Positions 45,383 through 56,042 of a DNA stretch of 64,000 bases are shown in pieces (within the stretch, counting starts at the first letter, position 1; each line of letters opens with the position of its first letter). The notes beneath the pieces were generated by a model. That model did not search any database, had not been told where the DNA came from, and was given only the letters and a program-made list of their open reading frames with translations. A program made the position numbers and the translations under genes. Source of the DNA: Acinetobacter sp. WC-141 (lineage in GTDB: Bacteria; Pseudomonadota; Gammaproteobacteria; Pseudomonadales; Moraxellaceae); contig NZ_AMSS01000050.1 in assembly GCF_000313935.1 (NCBI RefSeq), positions 62,001 to 126,000 on the forward strand. Direction: 5' to 3'.

Positions 45383-48139
45383 TTAACCAGCAATCAAATT
45401 CCGTAGCACATAATGCAAAATACCACCTGCCTTAAAGTATTCGACCTCATTTAAGGTATCAATTCGACATAACACATTAAAGTGGCTGGCTACACCATTT
45501 GGCCCTTTGACATCGACTTCAAGAATTTGATGAGGTTCAATCCCATCCGACAAACCTCGAATTGATATCACCTCATGTCCAGTCAAGTTCAGAGATTGTC
45601 GCGTTTGACCATCAACAAACTGTAGTGGCAACACGCCCATACCCACCAAGTTTGAACGATGAATACGCTCAAAGCTCTCGGCAATCACTGCTTTTACGCC
45701 TAATAAGTTTGTTCCCTTAGCAGCCCAGTCTCTTGAAGAGCCTGTTCCATATTCCTTACCAGCAATAATTACAAGCGGGGTATGTTCTTGTTGGTAACGC
45801 ATCGCTGCATCATAAATGGCAAGCTTTTCACCACTTGGTACATGAATGGTATTACCACCCTCTTCGCCACCAAGCATCTCGTTTTTAATACGAATATTGG
45901 CAAAAGTGCCTCGCATCATGACTTCATGATTACCGCGTCGAGAACCATAAGAGTTAAAGTCTTTCGGTTCAACGCCTTGCTCTTGTAAATATCGACCTGC
46001 CGGACTGTCTTTTTTGATATTACCTGCTGGTGAAATATGGTCAGTTGTTACAGAGTCACCCAACACTGCCAAGATACGAGCCTGTTCAATATTCTTAATT
46101 GCTTTTGGCGGCTCGCCAATTCCTTCAAAGAACGGCGGATGGCGGATATAAGTCGAATCATCTGCCCATTCGTAAGTTTTACTTTGTGGAATCTGGATCG
46201 CTTGCCATGTTGCATCACCATCAAATACAGCAGCATATTCTTTGTGGAACATGTCTGTATTCACTTTTTGCAAGACTTCATCAATTTCTGCCTGACTTGG
46301 CCAGATATCTTTTAAATAGACAGGTTGTCCATCTTTACCTTGTCCAATAGGTTGTGTGGTCAAGTCGGTACGAATATTACCCACCAAACCATAAGCAACA
46401 ACGAGAGGTGGTGAAGCAAGCCAGTTCGTTTTAACTAATGGATGCACTCGTCCTTCAAAGTTACGGTTACCGGAAAGTACAGATGCTACGTTTAAATCAT
46501 GACATTGAATTGCATCTTCGACTGGTTCAGGTAGTGGACCTGAGTTACCAATACAGGTTGTACAACCATAGCCCACCAGGTTATAGCCCAACTCATCTAA
46601 ATACGGCGTAAGCCCAGCAGCCAGTAAATAATCCGTCACTACCTTCGAGCCTGGTGCTAACGAGCTTTTTACCCATGGTTTTCGTTGTAAGCCTTTTTCA
46701 ATGGCTTTTTTAGCAAGTAACCCTGCTGCCAACATTACACTTGGGTTAGAAGTATTGGTACAAGATGTGATGGCCGAAATAACAACATCACCATGATTTA
46801 ATGGGTAAATTTGCCCATTAATGGTACATGATGGACTTTCATGTTGAATATTCGCTTTTTTTGCTTCTACCGCAGTACCACCACCGCCTTCATTTTCTAA
46901 ACGCTCTTTGGCTTCTTTTGCTGGTTTTAAAGTTAACTCCATCAGCGCATTAAAGGTTTTAGGCACCTCTGATAAAAGCACTCGGTCTTGTGGACGTTTT
47001 GGACCTGCCAAACTTGCTTGGACAGTACTCATATCAAGACTTAAAGTATCTGTAAACACAGGTTCATCACCAGCATTTCGCCATAAGCCTTGTGCTTTGC
47101 TATACGCTTCAACCAGTGCAATACGATCACTTTGACGACCGGTTAATCTCAAATATCCTAATGTCACTTCATCAATCGGGAAGAAACCACACGTTGCGCC
47201 ATATTCTGGTGCCATATTGGCAATGGTTGCACGGTCAGCAAGCGGTAAATCTGCTAAACCATCACCATAGAATTCTACAAATTTACCAACTACGCCTTTT
47301 TGACGAAGCATTTGAGTAATGGTCAGCACCAAATCGGTTGCAGTAATCCCTTCTGGTAATTTGCCTGTAAGTTTAAAACCAATGACTTCAGGAATCAGCA
47401 TCGAAATAGGTTGGCCTAACATTGCTGCTTCCGCTTCAATACCCCCTACACCCCAACCTAAAACACCTAAACCATTAATCATGGTGGTATGTGAGTCTGT
47501 ACCGACTAACGTGTCGGGAAAAGCAAAGGTTTGCCCATTATCTTCGCCTAACCACACCGCTTGGGCTAAATATTCTAAATTGACCTGATGGCAAATCCCC
47601 GTACCCGGCGGGACCACACTAAAGTTATTAAATGCGGACTGTCCCCAACGTAAAAATTGATATCGCTCACCATTACGTTGCATCTCAATTTGTACGTTTT
47701 CTTCAAATGCTTGATCGTCAGCAAAATAGTCAACCATTACAGAGTGATCAATGACTAAATCAACAGGAGATAATGGGTTAATCTTTTCAGGGTCGCCACC
47801 CGCTTGTGCCATCGCTGCTCGCATTGCAGCTAAATCAACCACCGCAGGGACACCCGTAAAATCTTGCATTAAAACGCGGGCAGGTCGATATTGAATTTCT
47901 TGATCTGAGCTTCGATTTTTTAGCCACTCTGCTAAAGCATGGATGTGCTCAGTTTTAACGCTGTGCTGATCTTCAAACCGTAATAAGTTTTCCAATAATA
48001 CTTTTAAAGATTTTGGCAGTTTAGCAATGTCTCCTAGCGTTTTCTCTGCTTGGGCTAAGCTAAAAATCTGATAATTGCTGGAACCTACTGTTAGCGTCTG
48101 TAAAGCATTAAAACTATTGATCTTGCTATACTTAGCCAT
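45383..48139 (-). CDS. acnA: Aconitate hydratase A
   Basis: The 918-aa enzyme has iron-sulfur ligands in CTNTSNP and [12 protein letters not shown] and the aconitase swivel domain at the C-terminus ([16 protein letters not shown]). It converts citrate to isocitrate in the TCA cycle. Length and domain order are those of AcnA. It stands alone, followed by the hairpin region at 45198. Confidence 0.95.
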   Translation of the reverse strand: MAKYSKINSFNALQTLTVGSSNYQIFSLAQAEKTLGDIAKLPKSLKVLLENLLRFEDQHSVKTEHIHALAEWLKNRSSDQEIQYRPARVLMQDFTGVPAVVDLAAMRAAMAQAGGDPEKINPLSPVDLVIDHSVMVDYFADDQAFEENVQIEMQRNGERYQFLRWGQSAFNNFSVVPPGTGICHQVNLEYLAQAVWLGEDNGQTFAFPDTLVGTDSHTTMINGLGVLGWGVGGIEAEAAMLGQPISMLIPEVIGFKLTGKLPEGITATDLVLTITQMLRQKGVVGKFVEFYGDGLADLPLADRATIANMAPEYGATCGFFPIDEVTLGYLRLTGRQSDRIALVEAYSKAQGLWRNAGDEPVFTDTLSLDMSTVQASLAGPKRPQDRVLLSEVPKTFNALMELTLKPAKEAKERLENEGGGGTAVEAKKANIQHESPSCTINGQIYPLNHGDVVISAITSCTNTSNPSVMLAAGLLAKKAIEKGLQRKPWVKSSLAPGSKVVTDYLLAAGLTPYLDELGYNLVGYGCTTCIGNSGPLPEPVEDAIQCHDLNVASVLSGNRNFEGRVHPLVKTNWLASPPLVVAYGLVGNIRTDLTTQPIGQGKDGQPVYLKDIWPSQAEIDEVLQKVNTDMFHKEYAAVFDGDATWQAIQIPQSKTYEWADDSTYIRHPPFFEGIGEPPKAIKNIEQARILAVLGDSVTTDHISPAGNIKKDSPAGRYLQEQGVEPKDFNSYGSRRGNHEVMMRGTFANIRIKNEMLGGEEGGNTIHVPSGEKLAIYDAAMRYQQEHTPLVIIAGKEYGTGSSRDWAAKGTNLLGVKAVIAESFERIHRSNLVGMGVLPLQFVDGQTRQSLNLTGHEVISIRGLSDGIEPHQILEVDVKGPNGVASHFNVLCRIDTLNEVEYFKAGGILHYVLRNLIAG

Positions 48140-48263
48140 TGGGTTATCCTCCCATGTCTGGCAATGTTATTTTTCACGTTTTTACATGTTGTTTTCTTAC
48201 TTTAAGCTTCTTTTTTAATCGCTGTGTTTTGTTTTAGTTAATATTTCTAATCTTTGATTTTTA

Positions 48264-49076
48264 TTACGATAATTTCAAAGCCGAGAGAGAGTTTTTCCAA
48301 AGCTGTTCCGACAAATCTGACTCTGATATGTTTAAGTTTTCTGCCAAACTTTGCAAAACATAAGGCAAATTAACAGGAGTATTACGAGTACGCTGTTCAG
48401 TTGAGGTCTGGCAACAAAGCGGCGTCATATCTGGACAATCTGTTTCAATCACCAAGTGCTCTGCCCCTATGGCCTGCACAACGGTATGAAGCTTTTTTGC
48501 ATTTGGATTGGTAATTTGTCCTGTCACACCAATTTTAAACCCAAGTTTAATGAGACCTTTGGCTTCTTCTACCCCACCACTAAATGCATGTGCAATTCCA
48601 CCCAGTTTAAATTTTTGAGCTTTTAATAGTGCGAGTACATCGCCATGGGCTTTTCTAATATGAAGCAGTACCGGTTTTTGATATTGGGTTGCTAGTTCAA
48701 GCTGATCAGCAAAGTATTGTTTTTGTTTAGCATATATTTCTGGGTGCTTATGCTCTTTTAAAAAAGTATCTAAGCCAATTTCACCCACCGCTACACAGTC
48801 TTGTTGCTGCAAAATGTGTTCAAGGTGAGAAAGATGTTCTGGCTGATGCTGCTCAATATAAAAAGGATGTAAGCCGGGCGCTAAATATGAGGTTGGTACA
48901 TTTTCCCAACTCTTTAACTGGTGATGCGTTTGTATTAACTCATCAAATCGTGATTGCACAAAACCAATTAAGACCAATGCATCAACCCCAGCTTTTTTGG
49001 CGTTAACCGCTAACTGTTGCCGATCTTCATCAAAATCGGCAACATCAAAATGCGTATGGGTATCGAACAGATGCAT
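48264..49076 (-). CDS. tatD: TatD-family deoxyribonuclease / metal hydrolase
   Basis: The 270-aa protein has the TatD metal site DTHTHFDVADFDEDR, EIGLDTF, HIRKAH and ETDCPDMTP. It is a cytosolic 3'-5' nuclease family linked to DNA repair and possibly protein quality control. It overlaps the previous gene by one base (49076), so the two are coupled. Confidence 0.88.
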   Translation of the reverse strand: MHLFDTHTHFDVADFDEDRQQLAVNAKKAGVDALVLIGFVQSRFDELIQTHHQLKSWENVPTSYLAPGLHPFYIEQHQPEHLSHLEHILQQQDCVAVGEIGLDTFLKEHKHPEIYAKQKQYFADQLELATQYQKPVLLHIRKAHGDVLALLKAQKFKLGGIAHAFSGGVEEAKGLIKLGFKIGVTGQITNPNAKKLHTVVQAIGAEHLVIETDCPDMTPLCCQTSTEQRTRNTPVNLPYVLQSLAENLNISESDLSEQLWKNSLSALKLS

Positions 49077-50020
49077 TAGCTTCCACTTTTTGCAACAGGT
49101 GCTGAAGCTGGTTGCGCTTTAGGCTGAGGTAAATACTCTTTTTTCAAGACTTCCTGTAATTGATCATATGAAATCACTAATCGAGGTAGCCCAACCACAT
49201 AGGGTCCAATTTCATATTCACCATATTGAAGAATTAAACCTTGCTCACCTAACAAGAAATTATCAGATAATTTAAATGGCCAAGCTTGTTCATAGTCAGT
49301 AACATTATCAGCTAATTTAGAGTCCGTTACCCAAGTCTTAAAGGCTTCATGCGCCAATTTTTCTAACGCTGCTTTTTGCTGTGGACGTAACATGTCTTCA
49401 AGCTTGATCTGCTTTTGTTCTTTTAAGTCAAAATTATAGTAATGCTGTGCAGCAGAGCCATGCGCCCCACCTAAATAGCTACTACTATTAAGTACAACCG
49501 TGACGACTTTACCTTGAGCCTGCAAGATTTTAGGTTTAACTAAAAGATTAATCTGATGATTGCTACTTAAAGCTTTTAATTCATTGTCCAGACCAATGAA
49601 CGAATTTGCATAGCGTTGAACCTGAGCATCAAAGCTATTTTTTTGCTCTGCACCCGCAACCGCAGAAGCTTCAGTTTTTTGATCTGCTTGCTTCGCTTTA
49701 GCATCGGGTTCAGCAATCTCTAAAATTTGATCTAGAGCCTTTAAGATTTGCTGATCTATAATTTTATCAATAAATGGAAAATTACTCTGTAAACGCTCTA
49801 CTGTAAATTCCGGACAATTTTTACCATCACAATCAGGTAAAACAACCTTGCTAGGAATTGTTTCGCCTTTCAAAGTCAGCTCTACCGGCTTTTGCTCTTC
49901 AACTGCTGGTTTCTGTTGCTCTTGAGAATCCTTAGGATCGGCTTTAGGTTGGCATGCCACCAAAAATATAGCCGAAGCAAGCAAAGTTAATCGCAGTGAA
50001 GCTTTAGAAGATAACATCAT
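49076..50020 (-). CDS. DUF3298/RsiV-like lipoprotein
   Basis: The 314-aa product has a lipobox LVACQP after a short signal, a charged linker, and a C-terminal domain (LNSSSYLGGAHGSAAQHYYNF ahead of LVISYDQLQEVLKKEY, read around residues 165-300) typical of DUF3298 / RsiV-like proteins. It faces the periplasm. The paralogous gene 88 bp upstream has the same domain plan. Confidence 0.72.
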   Translation of the reverse strand: MMLSSKASLRLTLLASAIFLVACQPKADPKDSQEQQKPAVEEQKPVELTLKGETIPSKVVLPDCDGKNCPEFTVERLQSNFPFIDKIIDQQILKALDQILEIAEPDAKAKQADQKTEASAVAGAEQKNSFDAQVQRYANSFIGLDNELKALSSNHQINLLVKPKILQAQGKVVTVVLNSSSYLGGAHGSAAQHYYNFDLKEQKQIKLEDMLRPQQKAALEKLAHEAFKTWVTDSKLADNVTDYEQAWPFKLSDNFLLGEQGLILQYGEYEIGPYVVGLPRLVISYDQLQEVLKKEYLPQPKAQPASAPVAKSGS

Positions 50021-50108
50021 ATTTTGCCTTTTATTCTAAGGAGATTACGCAGTGCCTTTTCTAAGAAATTAGCGCATATAAATAGAGGTTGCAAATTCTG
50101 CAACCATC

Positions 50109-50951
50109 TTAAAACATTTGTTCATAAACCTCGGGTTGTAATATTTTTTTTGTTTGCTCTTTAGATAAGTAAATATCGAGCTGTGGAGCTTCTTTAGTAA
50201 TTTGGTTTGCCTGATAATGTAAGCCAACACCTTCACCATCAAAGAACCAATCTGCTTGTCCCCAATATAAAGTTTTTGGTGCCTCTTTCTTTATCTCAAC
50301 AGTTTGCTTTTTTAACCAGTCTTGATAGGCGACCTGCACTATTTGATGCATAGTCGTTTGCTGATCCTTTTTTAAAACATCTAATAAACTTAAACTTTTA
50401 TGCAATTTTCGGTCAGCAACGAAAAAGTAATAACGATCTTTAATCGTCAGCTCTTCTTGCTTGGTATCAAGCCCCAATTGCAATAAAACATACTGATTAC
50501 GTTGCGAAGCAATACGCGTATGAAGATGCAATTCATAAGCCCGATTCTTTGAGTATTTATCTTGCCATTCATCAGACTTTTTAACATAGGCATTAATGGC
50601 TTGCTGCAAACTCAAGTCTTTCTTCAAATCAATTTGATCTTGAATGACTTTAGCCTGACTTTTAGCGATCCAATCATTTAGCCATGCGTCTTGAGTCTTT
50701 ACAGTTTGAATATCGACATCGATACAATTTTTCTTCTCACAAAATGGCAAAGCATAATCAGCTTTTACTTGTTGTAAGTTAAGAAATGGTAGTACTTCAG
50801 CCTTTTCTATATTTTGAGTTTGAGTAGACGCTAGTTTTGTTTGAGAAGATGATGAAGGCTGAGTTCTTTTCCAAACCAAAAGACCAATAGCCAAAATTAA
50901 TATGATTACTGCAACTAAAAGCGCACTAACTGTTTTTCTATTCAATTTCAT
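50109..50951 (-). CDS. DUF3298/RsiV-like membrane-anchored protein
   Basis: The 280-aa protein has an uncleaved-looking signal anchor (LLVAVIILILAIGLLVW) and a paralogous C-terminal domain to the neighbouring lipoprotein (FCEKKNCIDVDIQ matches LPDCDGKNCPEFTVE; LDIYLSKEQTKKILQ near the end). The pair probably arose by tandem duplication. Function unknown. Confidence 0.65.
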   Translation of the reverse strand: MKLNRKTVSALLVAVIILILAIGLLVWKRTQPSSSSQTKLASTQTQNIEKAEVLPFLNLQQVKADYALPFCEKKNCIDVDIQTVKTQDAWLNDWIAKSQAKVIQDQIDLKKDLSLQQAINAYVKKSDEWQDKYSKNRAYELHLHTRIASQRNQYVLLQLGLDTKQEELTIKDRYYFFVADRKLHKSLSLLDVLKKDQQTTMHQIVQVAYQDWLKKQTVEIKKEAPKTLYWGQADWFFDGEGVGLHYQANQITKEAPQLDIYLSKEQTKKILQPEVYEQMF

Positions 50952-50980
50952 TTCATCATCCTTTCTTATTTTTCAAAACA

Positions 50981-51005
50981 AAACAGCTTCTATTCGAAGC
51001 TGTTT
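50981..51005 (-). terminator. Terminator of prfC
   Basis: AAACAGCTTC / GAAGCTGTTT with a TATTC loop lies 16 bases after the prfC stop and is followed on the minus strand by TGTTTTG. Confidence 0.75.
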
Positions 51006-51020
51006 GTCACTTTAAAATGA

Positions 51021-52613
51021 TCAGTGTTCACGTGTATTACGGAACTGAATATCAGGCCAACGCTCTTGCATAATCTGCAAGTTCACTCGGCTTGGCGCAA
51101 GATAGGTTAAGTGTCCACCGCCATCGATAGAAAGCTGGTCATGTGCTTTCTTCTTAAATTCATTCAGAGTTTTTTCGTCATCACAGTGAATCCAGCGAAC
51201 TGTATTAACGCTTACAGGCTCATAAACACAGTCAACCTTATATTCTTCTTTCAAACGATAAGCAACTACGTCAAATTGAAGCACACCTACCGCACCCACA
51301 ATCAAATCATTGCTAATTTGTGGCATAAATACCTGAGTCGCCCCTTCTTCAGACAACTCTTTCAAACCTTTTTGCAATTGTTTTGACTTTAATGGATCTT
51401 TTAAACGCACACGACGGAACATTTCTGGCGCGAAGTGAGGAATACCCGTGAAGTGTAAATTTTCTCCACTAGTAAAAGTATCACCAATTTGAATTGTGCC
51501 ATGGTTATGTAAACCAATAATATCGCCCGGCCACGCTTCTTCTAAATGTTCACGCTCACCCGCAAGGAATGTCAAAGCATCGCTAATGCGGACATCTTTA
51601 CCAAGACGCACGTGATTCATCTTTAGACCTTTTTCATATTTACCAGAGCAAATACGCATGAAGGCAATACGGTCACGGTGTTTCGGGTCCATGTTGGCTT
51701 GAATTTTAAATACAAAACCAGAAAAACCTTCTTCTTTCGCTTCAACTACACGCTCTTGTGTAGGATGTGCTTTAGGTTCAGGTGCCCAGTCCATGAAAGC
51801 ATCCAATACATGGTCAACACCAAAGTTACCTAATGCCGTACCAAATAGAACTGGCGTTTGTTTGCCTTGCAAAAATAATTCGCGGTCTAATGGCTCATTC
51901 GCCATTTGCACAAGCTCAAGCGACTCTTCAAAAGATGCCCAAGCTAAATCACCTACTTTTTCACGAATATCAGCATGGTCGTAGCCATCACGTACTTCAA
52001 TATCGGTAATGGTTGAACCAAAGCCTGCTTTATATACATACAATTTATTTTCAATAATGTTGTATACACCGGCAAAATCACGTCCCATTCCTAATGGCCA
52101 TGTAATTGGCACACAGCGAATATTGAGGACATTTTCAATTTCATCCAGTAACTCAAGTGGTTCACGAATTTCACGGTCCATCTTGTTTACGAATGAGATG
52201 ATGGGAGTGTCACGCATACGACACACTTCCATCAATTTGATGGTACGTTCTTCGACACCTTTTGCACCGTCAATTACCATTAACGCAGAGTCAACTGCGG
52301 TTAGGGTACGATAAGTATCTTCCGAGAAATCTTCATGCCCCGGTGTATCGAGTAAGTTAATCGTATGACCTTTATAAGGGAACTGCATAACAGAGGTGGT
52401 AATCGAAATACCACGCTCTTTTTCCATTTCCATCCAGTCAGATGTAGCTGCGCGGTCAGATTTACGGCTTTTTACCATCCCTGCAACCTGAATCGCTTTA
52501 CCCCATAACAGCAATTTCTCTGTCATGGTGGTTTTACCTGCATCGGGGTGGGAAATGATGGCAAATGTGCGGCGTTGAGCAACCTGTGCCGCTAACTCAT
52601 CTTTAAAACTCAT
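51021..52613 (-). CDS. prfC: Peptide chain release factor 3
   Basis: The GTPase has G1 SHPDAGKTT, switch and G3 [17 protein letters not shown]4 NKMDRE, and the C-terminal RF3 domains. It recycles RF1/RF2 after termination. [17 protein letters not shown] is the usual start, so ATG 52613 is used (530 aa). Confidence 0.94.
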   Translation of the reverse strand: MSFKDELAAQVAQRRTFAIISHPDAGKTTMTEKLLLWGKAIQVAGMVKSRKSDRAATSDWMEMEKERGISITTSVMQFPYKGHTINLLDTPGHEDFSEDTYRTLTAVDSALMVIDGAKGVEERTIKLMEVCRMRDTPIISFVNKMDREIREPLELLDEIENVLNIRCVPITWPLGMGRDFAGVYNIIENKLYVYKAGFGSTITDIEVRDGYDHADIREKVGDLAWASFEESLELVQMANEPLDRELFLQGKQTPVLFGTALGNFGVDHVLDAFMDWAPEPKAHPTQERVVEAKEEGFSGFVFKIQANMDPKHRDRIAFMRICSGKYEKGLKMNHVRLGKDVRISDALTFLAGEREHLEEAWPGDIIGLHNHGTIQIGDTFTSGENLHFTGIPHFAPEMFRRVRLKDPLKSKQLQKGLKELSEEGATQVFMPQISNDLIVGAVGVLQFDVVAYRLKEEYKVDCVYEPVSVNTVRWIHCDDEKTLNEFKKKAHDQLSIDGGGHLTYLAPSRVNLQIMQERWPDIQFRNTREH

Positions 52614-52793
52614 GAAATACACCTACTGCGGAGATTGCAGTGCCAAAGATCTAAAGTCGATCAAAATAAAAATTGGCGTAATTGTAGCAGATTTATAGAA
52701 CTGTTTAATGTTTGTTGATATGCCATCAGTCACTCATAAGATTTTTGAACATTTTTTGAGAATATAAATTGGTTTATTAGAAATTTTACAATC

Positions 52794-52827
52794 AAAAAAG
52801 CCCATCTGATTATGGATGGGCTTTTTT
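52794..52827 (-). terminator. Terminator downstream of the haem-oxygenase-like gene
   Basis: AAAAAAGCCCATC pairs with GATGGGCTTTTTT around eight bases, 18 bases beyond the minus-strand stop at 52846. It is a classic intrinsic terminator. Confidence 0.9.
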
Positions 52828-52845
52828 AGAACTTAGCAGAATAGC

Positions 52846-53709
52846 TTATGCCAGTTTCTTTTCTTCAATAAATTGAACATCGGCAATTTGTACGTCCCAG
52901 AACTCATTCCATAAGGCACAATAATCAAGACATAGCTGAGTTAAACCTTCGTAATCCTCTTCTGTAATTGCTTGGGCTAACGCAAACCACAGATCGTCCT
53001 GATGATCATCATCAGCCGCTTCAGACGTTTCATCAGTAGATACACCATGCACATGGTAATACCCACCACCTTCAACATCAATATTCACAAATTTAGTCGC
53101 TTGACGTAATGGAGGGCTAAAAAGAATAACCTCTTCCTCTGCAACAGCTAATAATGCTACTACATTGATATAACTGTCATAAGATGATTCTAAAAAGGAT
53201 CTCACCTGATCGGCAGCTTTTGATGGCTTATAATTACGACGGTCAAGCTCAGTTAAGCCATAATCATTAAGCAAATCTTCATACAATGGATAATGAGCAT
53301 ATTCAGGATTCCCCAAATAATAATCATCTTTGCCTAATCCTGGTCTAAAACCGAATTCATCAAGTACATTTAAACTTAATAATACCCGTGGAAACATTTT
53401 AGCTCCAGAATGGAGTTTTGGTTCCAGTTGTTTTGTTTGGAACTGCGCTTGTAATAAAGCATCAGTAAAAATCTGTACAATTGCATGACGATATTCTAAA
53501 TGAATATGAGTTAAAGTATTCTTATCTAGATATCCATTATTTAACATTTCAATTGCAGGGTGTTTACAAACTGGTAACTCAGCAATTTTATTTCTTAACT
53601 GTTTGAGAAACTTTAGATTTTCATCCCATTGTTGTGCAGGAATACTATTTCTCATCCCCTGCAATGCTTTTTCTCGTGGATTATTAAAATCTTCAAATTT
53701 TTTTGACAT
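52846..53709 (-). CDS. Haem-oxygenase-like (HDO-type) iron-binding protein, putative
   Basis: From ATG 53709 (GAGA seven bases ahead) the product is 287 aa, helical, with HIHLEYRHAIVQIF, AEEEVILFSPPL and DDDHQDDLWFALA. These Glu/His/Asp positions suit the haem-oxygenase-like di-iron (HDO) fold, whose members oxidise or fragment small metabolites. I am not sure of this assignment, and its substrate is unknown. A TetR gene is divergent. Confidence 0.5.
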   Translation of the reverse strand: MSKKFEDFNNPREKALQGMRNSIPAQQWDENLKFLKQLRNKIAELPVCKHPAIEMLNNGYLDKNTLTHIHLEYRHAIVQIFTDALLQAQFQTKQLEPKLHSGAKMFPRVLLSLNVLDEFGFRPGLGKDDYYLGNPEYAHYPLYEDLLNDYGLTELDRRNYKPSKAADQVRSFLESSYDSYINVVALLAVAEEEVILFSPPLRQATKFVNIDVEGGGYYHVHGVSTDETSEAADDDHQDDLWFALAQAITEEDYEGLTQLCLDYCALWNEFWDVQIADVQFIEEKKLA

Positions 53710-54032
53710 AATCATTCTCAATAAAAAGTTTTTTCTTATAGTTAAGTTGGGGATTCCCTTTATTTCAAGTTGCATTCAATTGCTAAAATAAAATTTATAT
53801 ACCCATCCTTAACAAGCTGATATTATGTCTATTAACTCAACAAATCAATGGATTAATTAATAATATTTAAAAAAGTAAATTATTGCCAATTAAATACATA
53901 AAATATTATTTTTTAAGATTAACCAAACTATTGAATAAATATGATTTTTTAAATATCATAAAATAAGTTTTATTTAAGCTTTAACACATACAATAGCAAA
54001 GTTAATCAAAAATATTCGCGATGGTGTACCCA

Positions 54033-54605
54033 ATGACAAAAAGAGAAAATATTATAACAACAGCAACATCCCTTTTTAACCAAAAAAGCTATACATCTGT
54101 TGGTGTTGATAAGATTATTGCTGAGTCCAATGTTGCGAAAATGACTTTTTATAAGTACTTTTCGTCTAAAGAAAACTTAATTGAAGTGTGTCTTCACGAA
54201 AGAAATTTAGAAATCCAATCTTCAATTTTTGAAAAAATTAATAATATTAACAATCCGTTAATTAAAATTAAAAGTATTTTCAATTGGTATATAGATTGGA
54301 TTAATACAGATGATTTCAATGGTTGCTTATTTAAAAAAGCGACTATAGAAGTTCTACAAATGTACCCGTCCGTTAAAGATCAAGTTAATGAATATCGAGA
54401 CTGGATTTACAAATTGGTTTTCTCAACATTTCTAGAATTAGAAATCAAAGATGCCCATACGCTTACCAGTCTTTTTCTTAATATTATTGATGGCATCATT
54501 ATTGATGGCACAATAAATAAAACAAAAATTAATTCTGAGCAAACATGGTCTTATATCAACAAACTTATTAATTTTGAAGCAACCCAAGCGTATGCAGCCG
54601 CTTAA
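54033..54605 (+). CDS. TetR-family regulator
   Basis: The 190-aa protein has an N-terminal TetR helix-turn-helix (SVGVDKIIAESNVAKMTFYKYF) and a ligand-binding helical domain. Divergent from the 52846 gene. ATG 54033 is chosen over 54021, but neither has a good ribosome-binding site. The AT-rich 53776-54020 upstream has no other gene. Confidence 0.78.
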   Translation: MTKRENIITTATSLFNQKSYTSVGVDKIIAESNVAKMTFYKYFSSKENLIEVCLHERNLEIQSSIFEKINNINNPLIKIKSIFNWYIDWINTDDFNGCLFKKATIEVLQMYPSVKDQVNEYRDWIYKLVFSTFLELEIKDAHTLTSLFLNIIDGIIIDGTINKTKINSEQTWSYINKLINFEATQAYAAA

Positions 54606-54667
54606 CATATCAATTTAATAATTTTTTAGGTGTTTTGTAGAAGAATTAAAATATCATTAAAAAAATG

Positions 54668-54693
54668 AGTAGAGCATGAACTACAGCTCTACT
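54668..54693 (+). terminator. Hairpin downstream of TetR gene
   Basis: AGTAGAGC / GCTCTACT with a ten-base loop lies 63 bases after the stop. It has no good U-run. Confidence 0.4.
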
Positions 54694-54878
54694 GATAAAA
54701 CTTATCTAACTTATTTCTACAACCCTACAAAAGCAAAGCCTTTGCTAATTTAAATGCATGAGCTATTGTCAGCTTTTTCATTTTAATTTTTAAACCTATA
54801 TATTTGAGTAGTTTCAATAAAAGATTTATTAAGAATAACTAAATTTTTACTGAGTATAAATATATACTTTATATATTA

Positions 54879-55439
54879 TTAAACCATAGCGATATTCTTT
54901 AAAATATATTCTAACAATACCTCTCTATCATCCACACTGTTGTCACCCAAAAGCTGAACCATTGCCCCGTCAATCACAAATAAAAACATATATGCATCTT
55001 TTTTTGAGGCATTTGGAATCTTGGTCAAAAGCAATGTATAAATTTCATTAATCAGCCAGTTTCGGTATTCAACTACAACCTGATAGGCTTTTGGATATAG
55101 CTTTTCAATTTCAAAAATAGCCTTAAACGGCAAATGGTAAAGACCCTCTAAGTTGGCATGTAAAAAGAAAATTCTTTTAAGTTTTTCATGCAGGGTTAAA
55201 TCTTCATGTGTGTAAATAACCGAAGACACCTCTTCTTTAAGTGCATCTTTTTGAAAGGTCAGGCTCATTTCAATGAGTCGTGCTTTAGAGTGAAAGTAGT
55301 TATAGAAAGTTGCTTTAGGAATTTTAGACAGCTCAATAATTCGGTCTACTCCTACGTTATGAAACCCATGTCTATTAAAGAGATATCTTGAAGTGTGAAG
55401 CACGCTTAAAGCACGAGAAGAGAGATTTAAATGTGGCAT
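54879..55439 (-). CDS. TetR-family regulator
   Basis: The 186-aa protein has a TetR helix-turn-helix (HNVGVDRIIELSKIPKATFY) and a C-terminal TetR domain, similar in plan to the convergent neighbour. It is separate in sequence from that gene beyond the DNA-binding helix. It starts about 190 bases downstream of the mini-ORF of RNA copy 2. Confidence 0.85.
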   Translation of the reverse strand: MPHLNLSSRALSVLHTSRYLFNRHGFHNVGVDRIIELSKIPKATFYNYFHSKARLIEMSLTFQKDALKEEVSSVIYTHEDLTLHEKLKRIFFLHANLEGLYHLPFKAIFEIEKLYPKAYQVVVEYRNWLINEIYTLLLTKIPNASKKDAYMFLFVIDGAMVQLLGDNSVDDREVLLEYILKNIAMV

Positions 55440-55631
55440 ATATTGACCGTTATAAAATAAATTTTTGTTGTATCTAAATGAGATAAGACTGCCGCAGTTC
55501 TAACAAGCAAAAAAGGCATACGAAGGCCCTAAGATAGCCCTAGCGCATCTCAAGTTTTATTGTTGATATGATTTTTTAGTCGTGACGAACTAAAGTCTGA
55601 AAACTCAAAAGTGATCAAACCCTGTTAACGA

Positions 55632-55661
55632 CTAATCTGGTGGTATAAAAATAGTATGCAT
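55632..55661 (-). CDS. Nine-codon leader-type ORF of structured RNA copy 2
   Basis: MHTIFIPPD with AAGGAG six bases before ATG. It matches MHILFITPD of copy 1 at six residues. The GGAG again lies in the 3' arm of a hairpin. Confidence 0.5.
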   Translation of the reverse strand: MHTIFIPPD

Positions 55662-55894
55662 AGCCAACTCCTTAACTTGGGAGTTCTGCCAAAGCATTAA
55701 TTTAGAATTATGGTGGCAGAACGAGCAAGGGTTAGCAGACTGATAGTAAGAACCAGCACACCCAAAGGTGTCCCTCACTCGCCCTACCGCAGCAAGCGAG
55801 GGACGATTGTATACATAAGACTACTCCTCAGAAGGAATAATCTGATGCTCTTACTATGCGGTCTGCTAAAACCGGCTGGCAATGTAGGCCAGCA
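55632..55894 (-). ncRNA. Structured RNA, copy 2 (unidentified family)
   Basis: This is the core-chromosome homologue of the RNA at 34611-34876. Minus-strand helices (plus coordinates) include 55876-55880/55888-55892, 55861-55868/55733-55740, 55849-55857/55743-55751 (nine perfect pairs, different sequence from copy 1), 55796-55800/55778-55782, and 55767-55771/55758-55762 (ACACC/GGTGT against ACACT/AGTGT in copy 1). Loop sequences such as CCTACCGCA and the P2 arms are conserved. Homology reaches about 55570-55980. The 603-bp gap 55440-56042 thus holds an RNA element; its left 90 bases show nothing. Confidence 0.78.
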
Positions 55895-55899
55895 GGCAA

Positions 55900-55928
55900 A
55901 GCATAATCTGAGAGTTTAGAAGTGTCAA
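55900..55928 (-). promoter_or_regulatory. Promoter of structured RNA copy 2
   Basis: TTGACA (55923-55928) and TATGCT (55900-55905) are separated by 17 bp on the minus strand, exactly as in copy 1, with an unrelated spacer sequence. Confidence 0.72.
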
Positions 55929-56042
55929 TGTGGAATTTATGCCAAGTTTTTAAATTTCTTATTATTTTTCATTAGATTAACTAAATTATGGTTTTAGATA
56001 TTATATAATTTAGTATTTTTATAATTTAATTTAATTTTTAGT

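Noticed and set aside
55508..55530. Terminator for structured RNA copy 2
   Set aside because: A T-run on the minus strand is present, but the possible stem is only about three base pairs.
55710..55919. Plus-strand 69-aa ORF inside structured RNA copy 2
   Set aside because: Copy 1 has no equivalent intact frame, its codons follow RNA helix arms, and the promoter is on the other strand.
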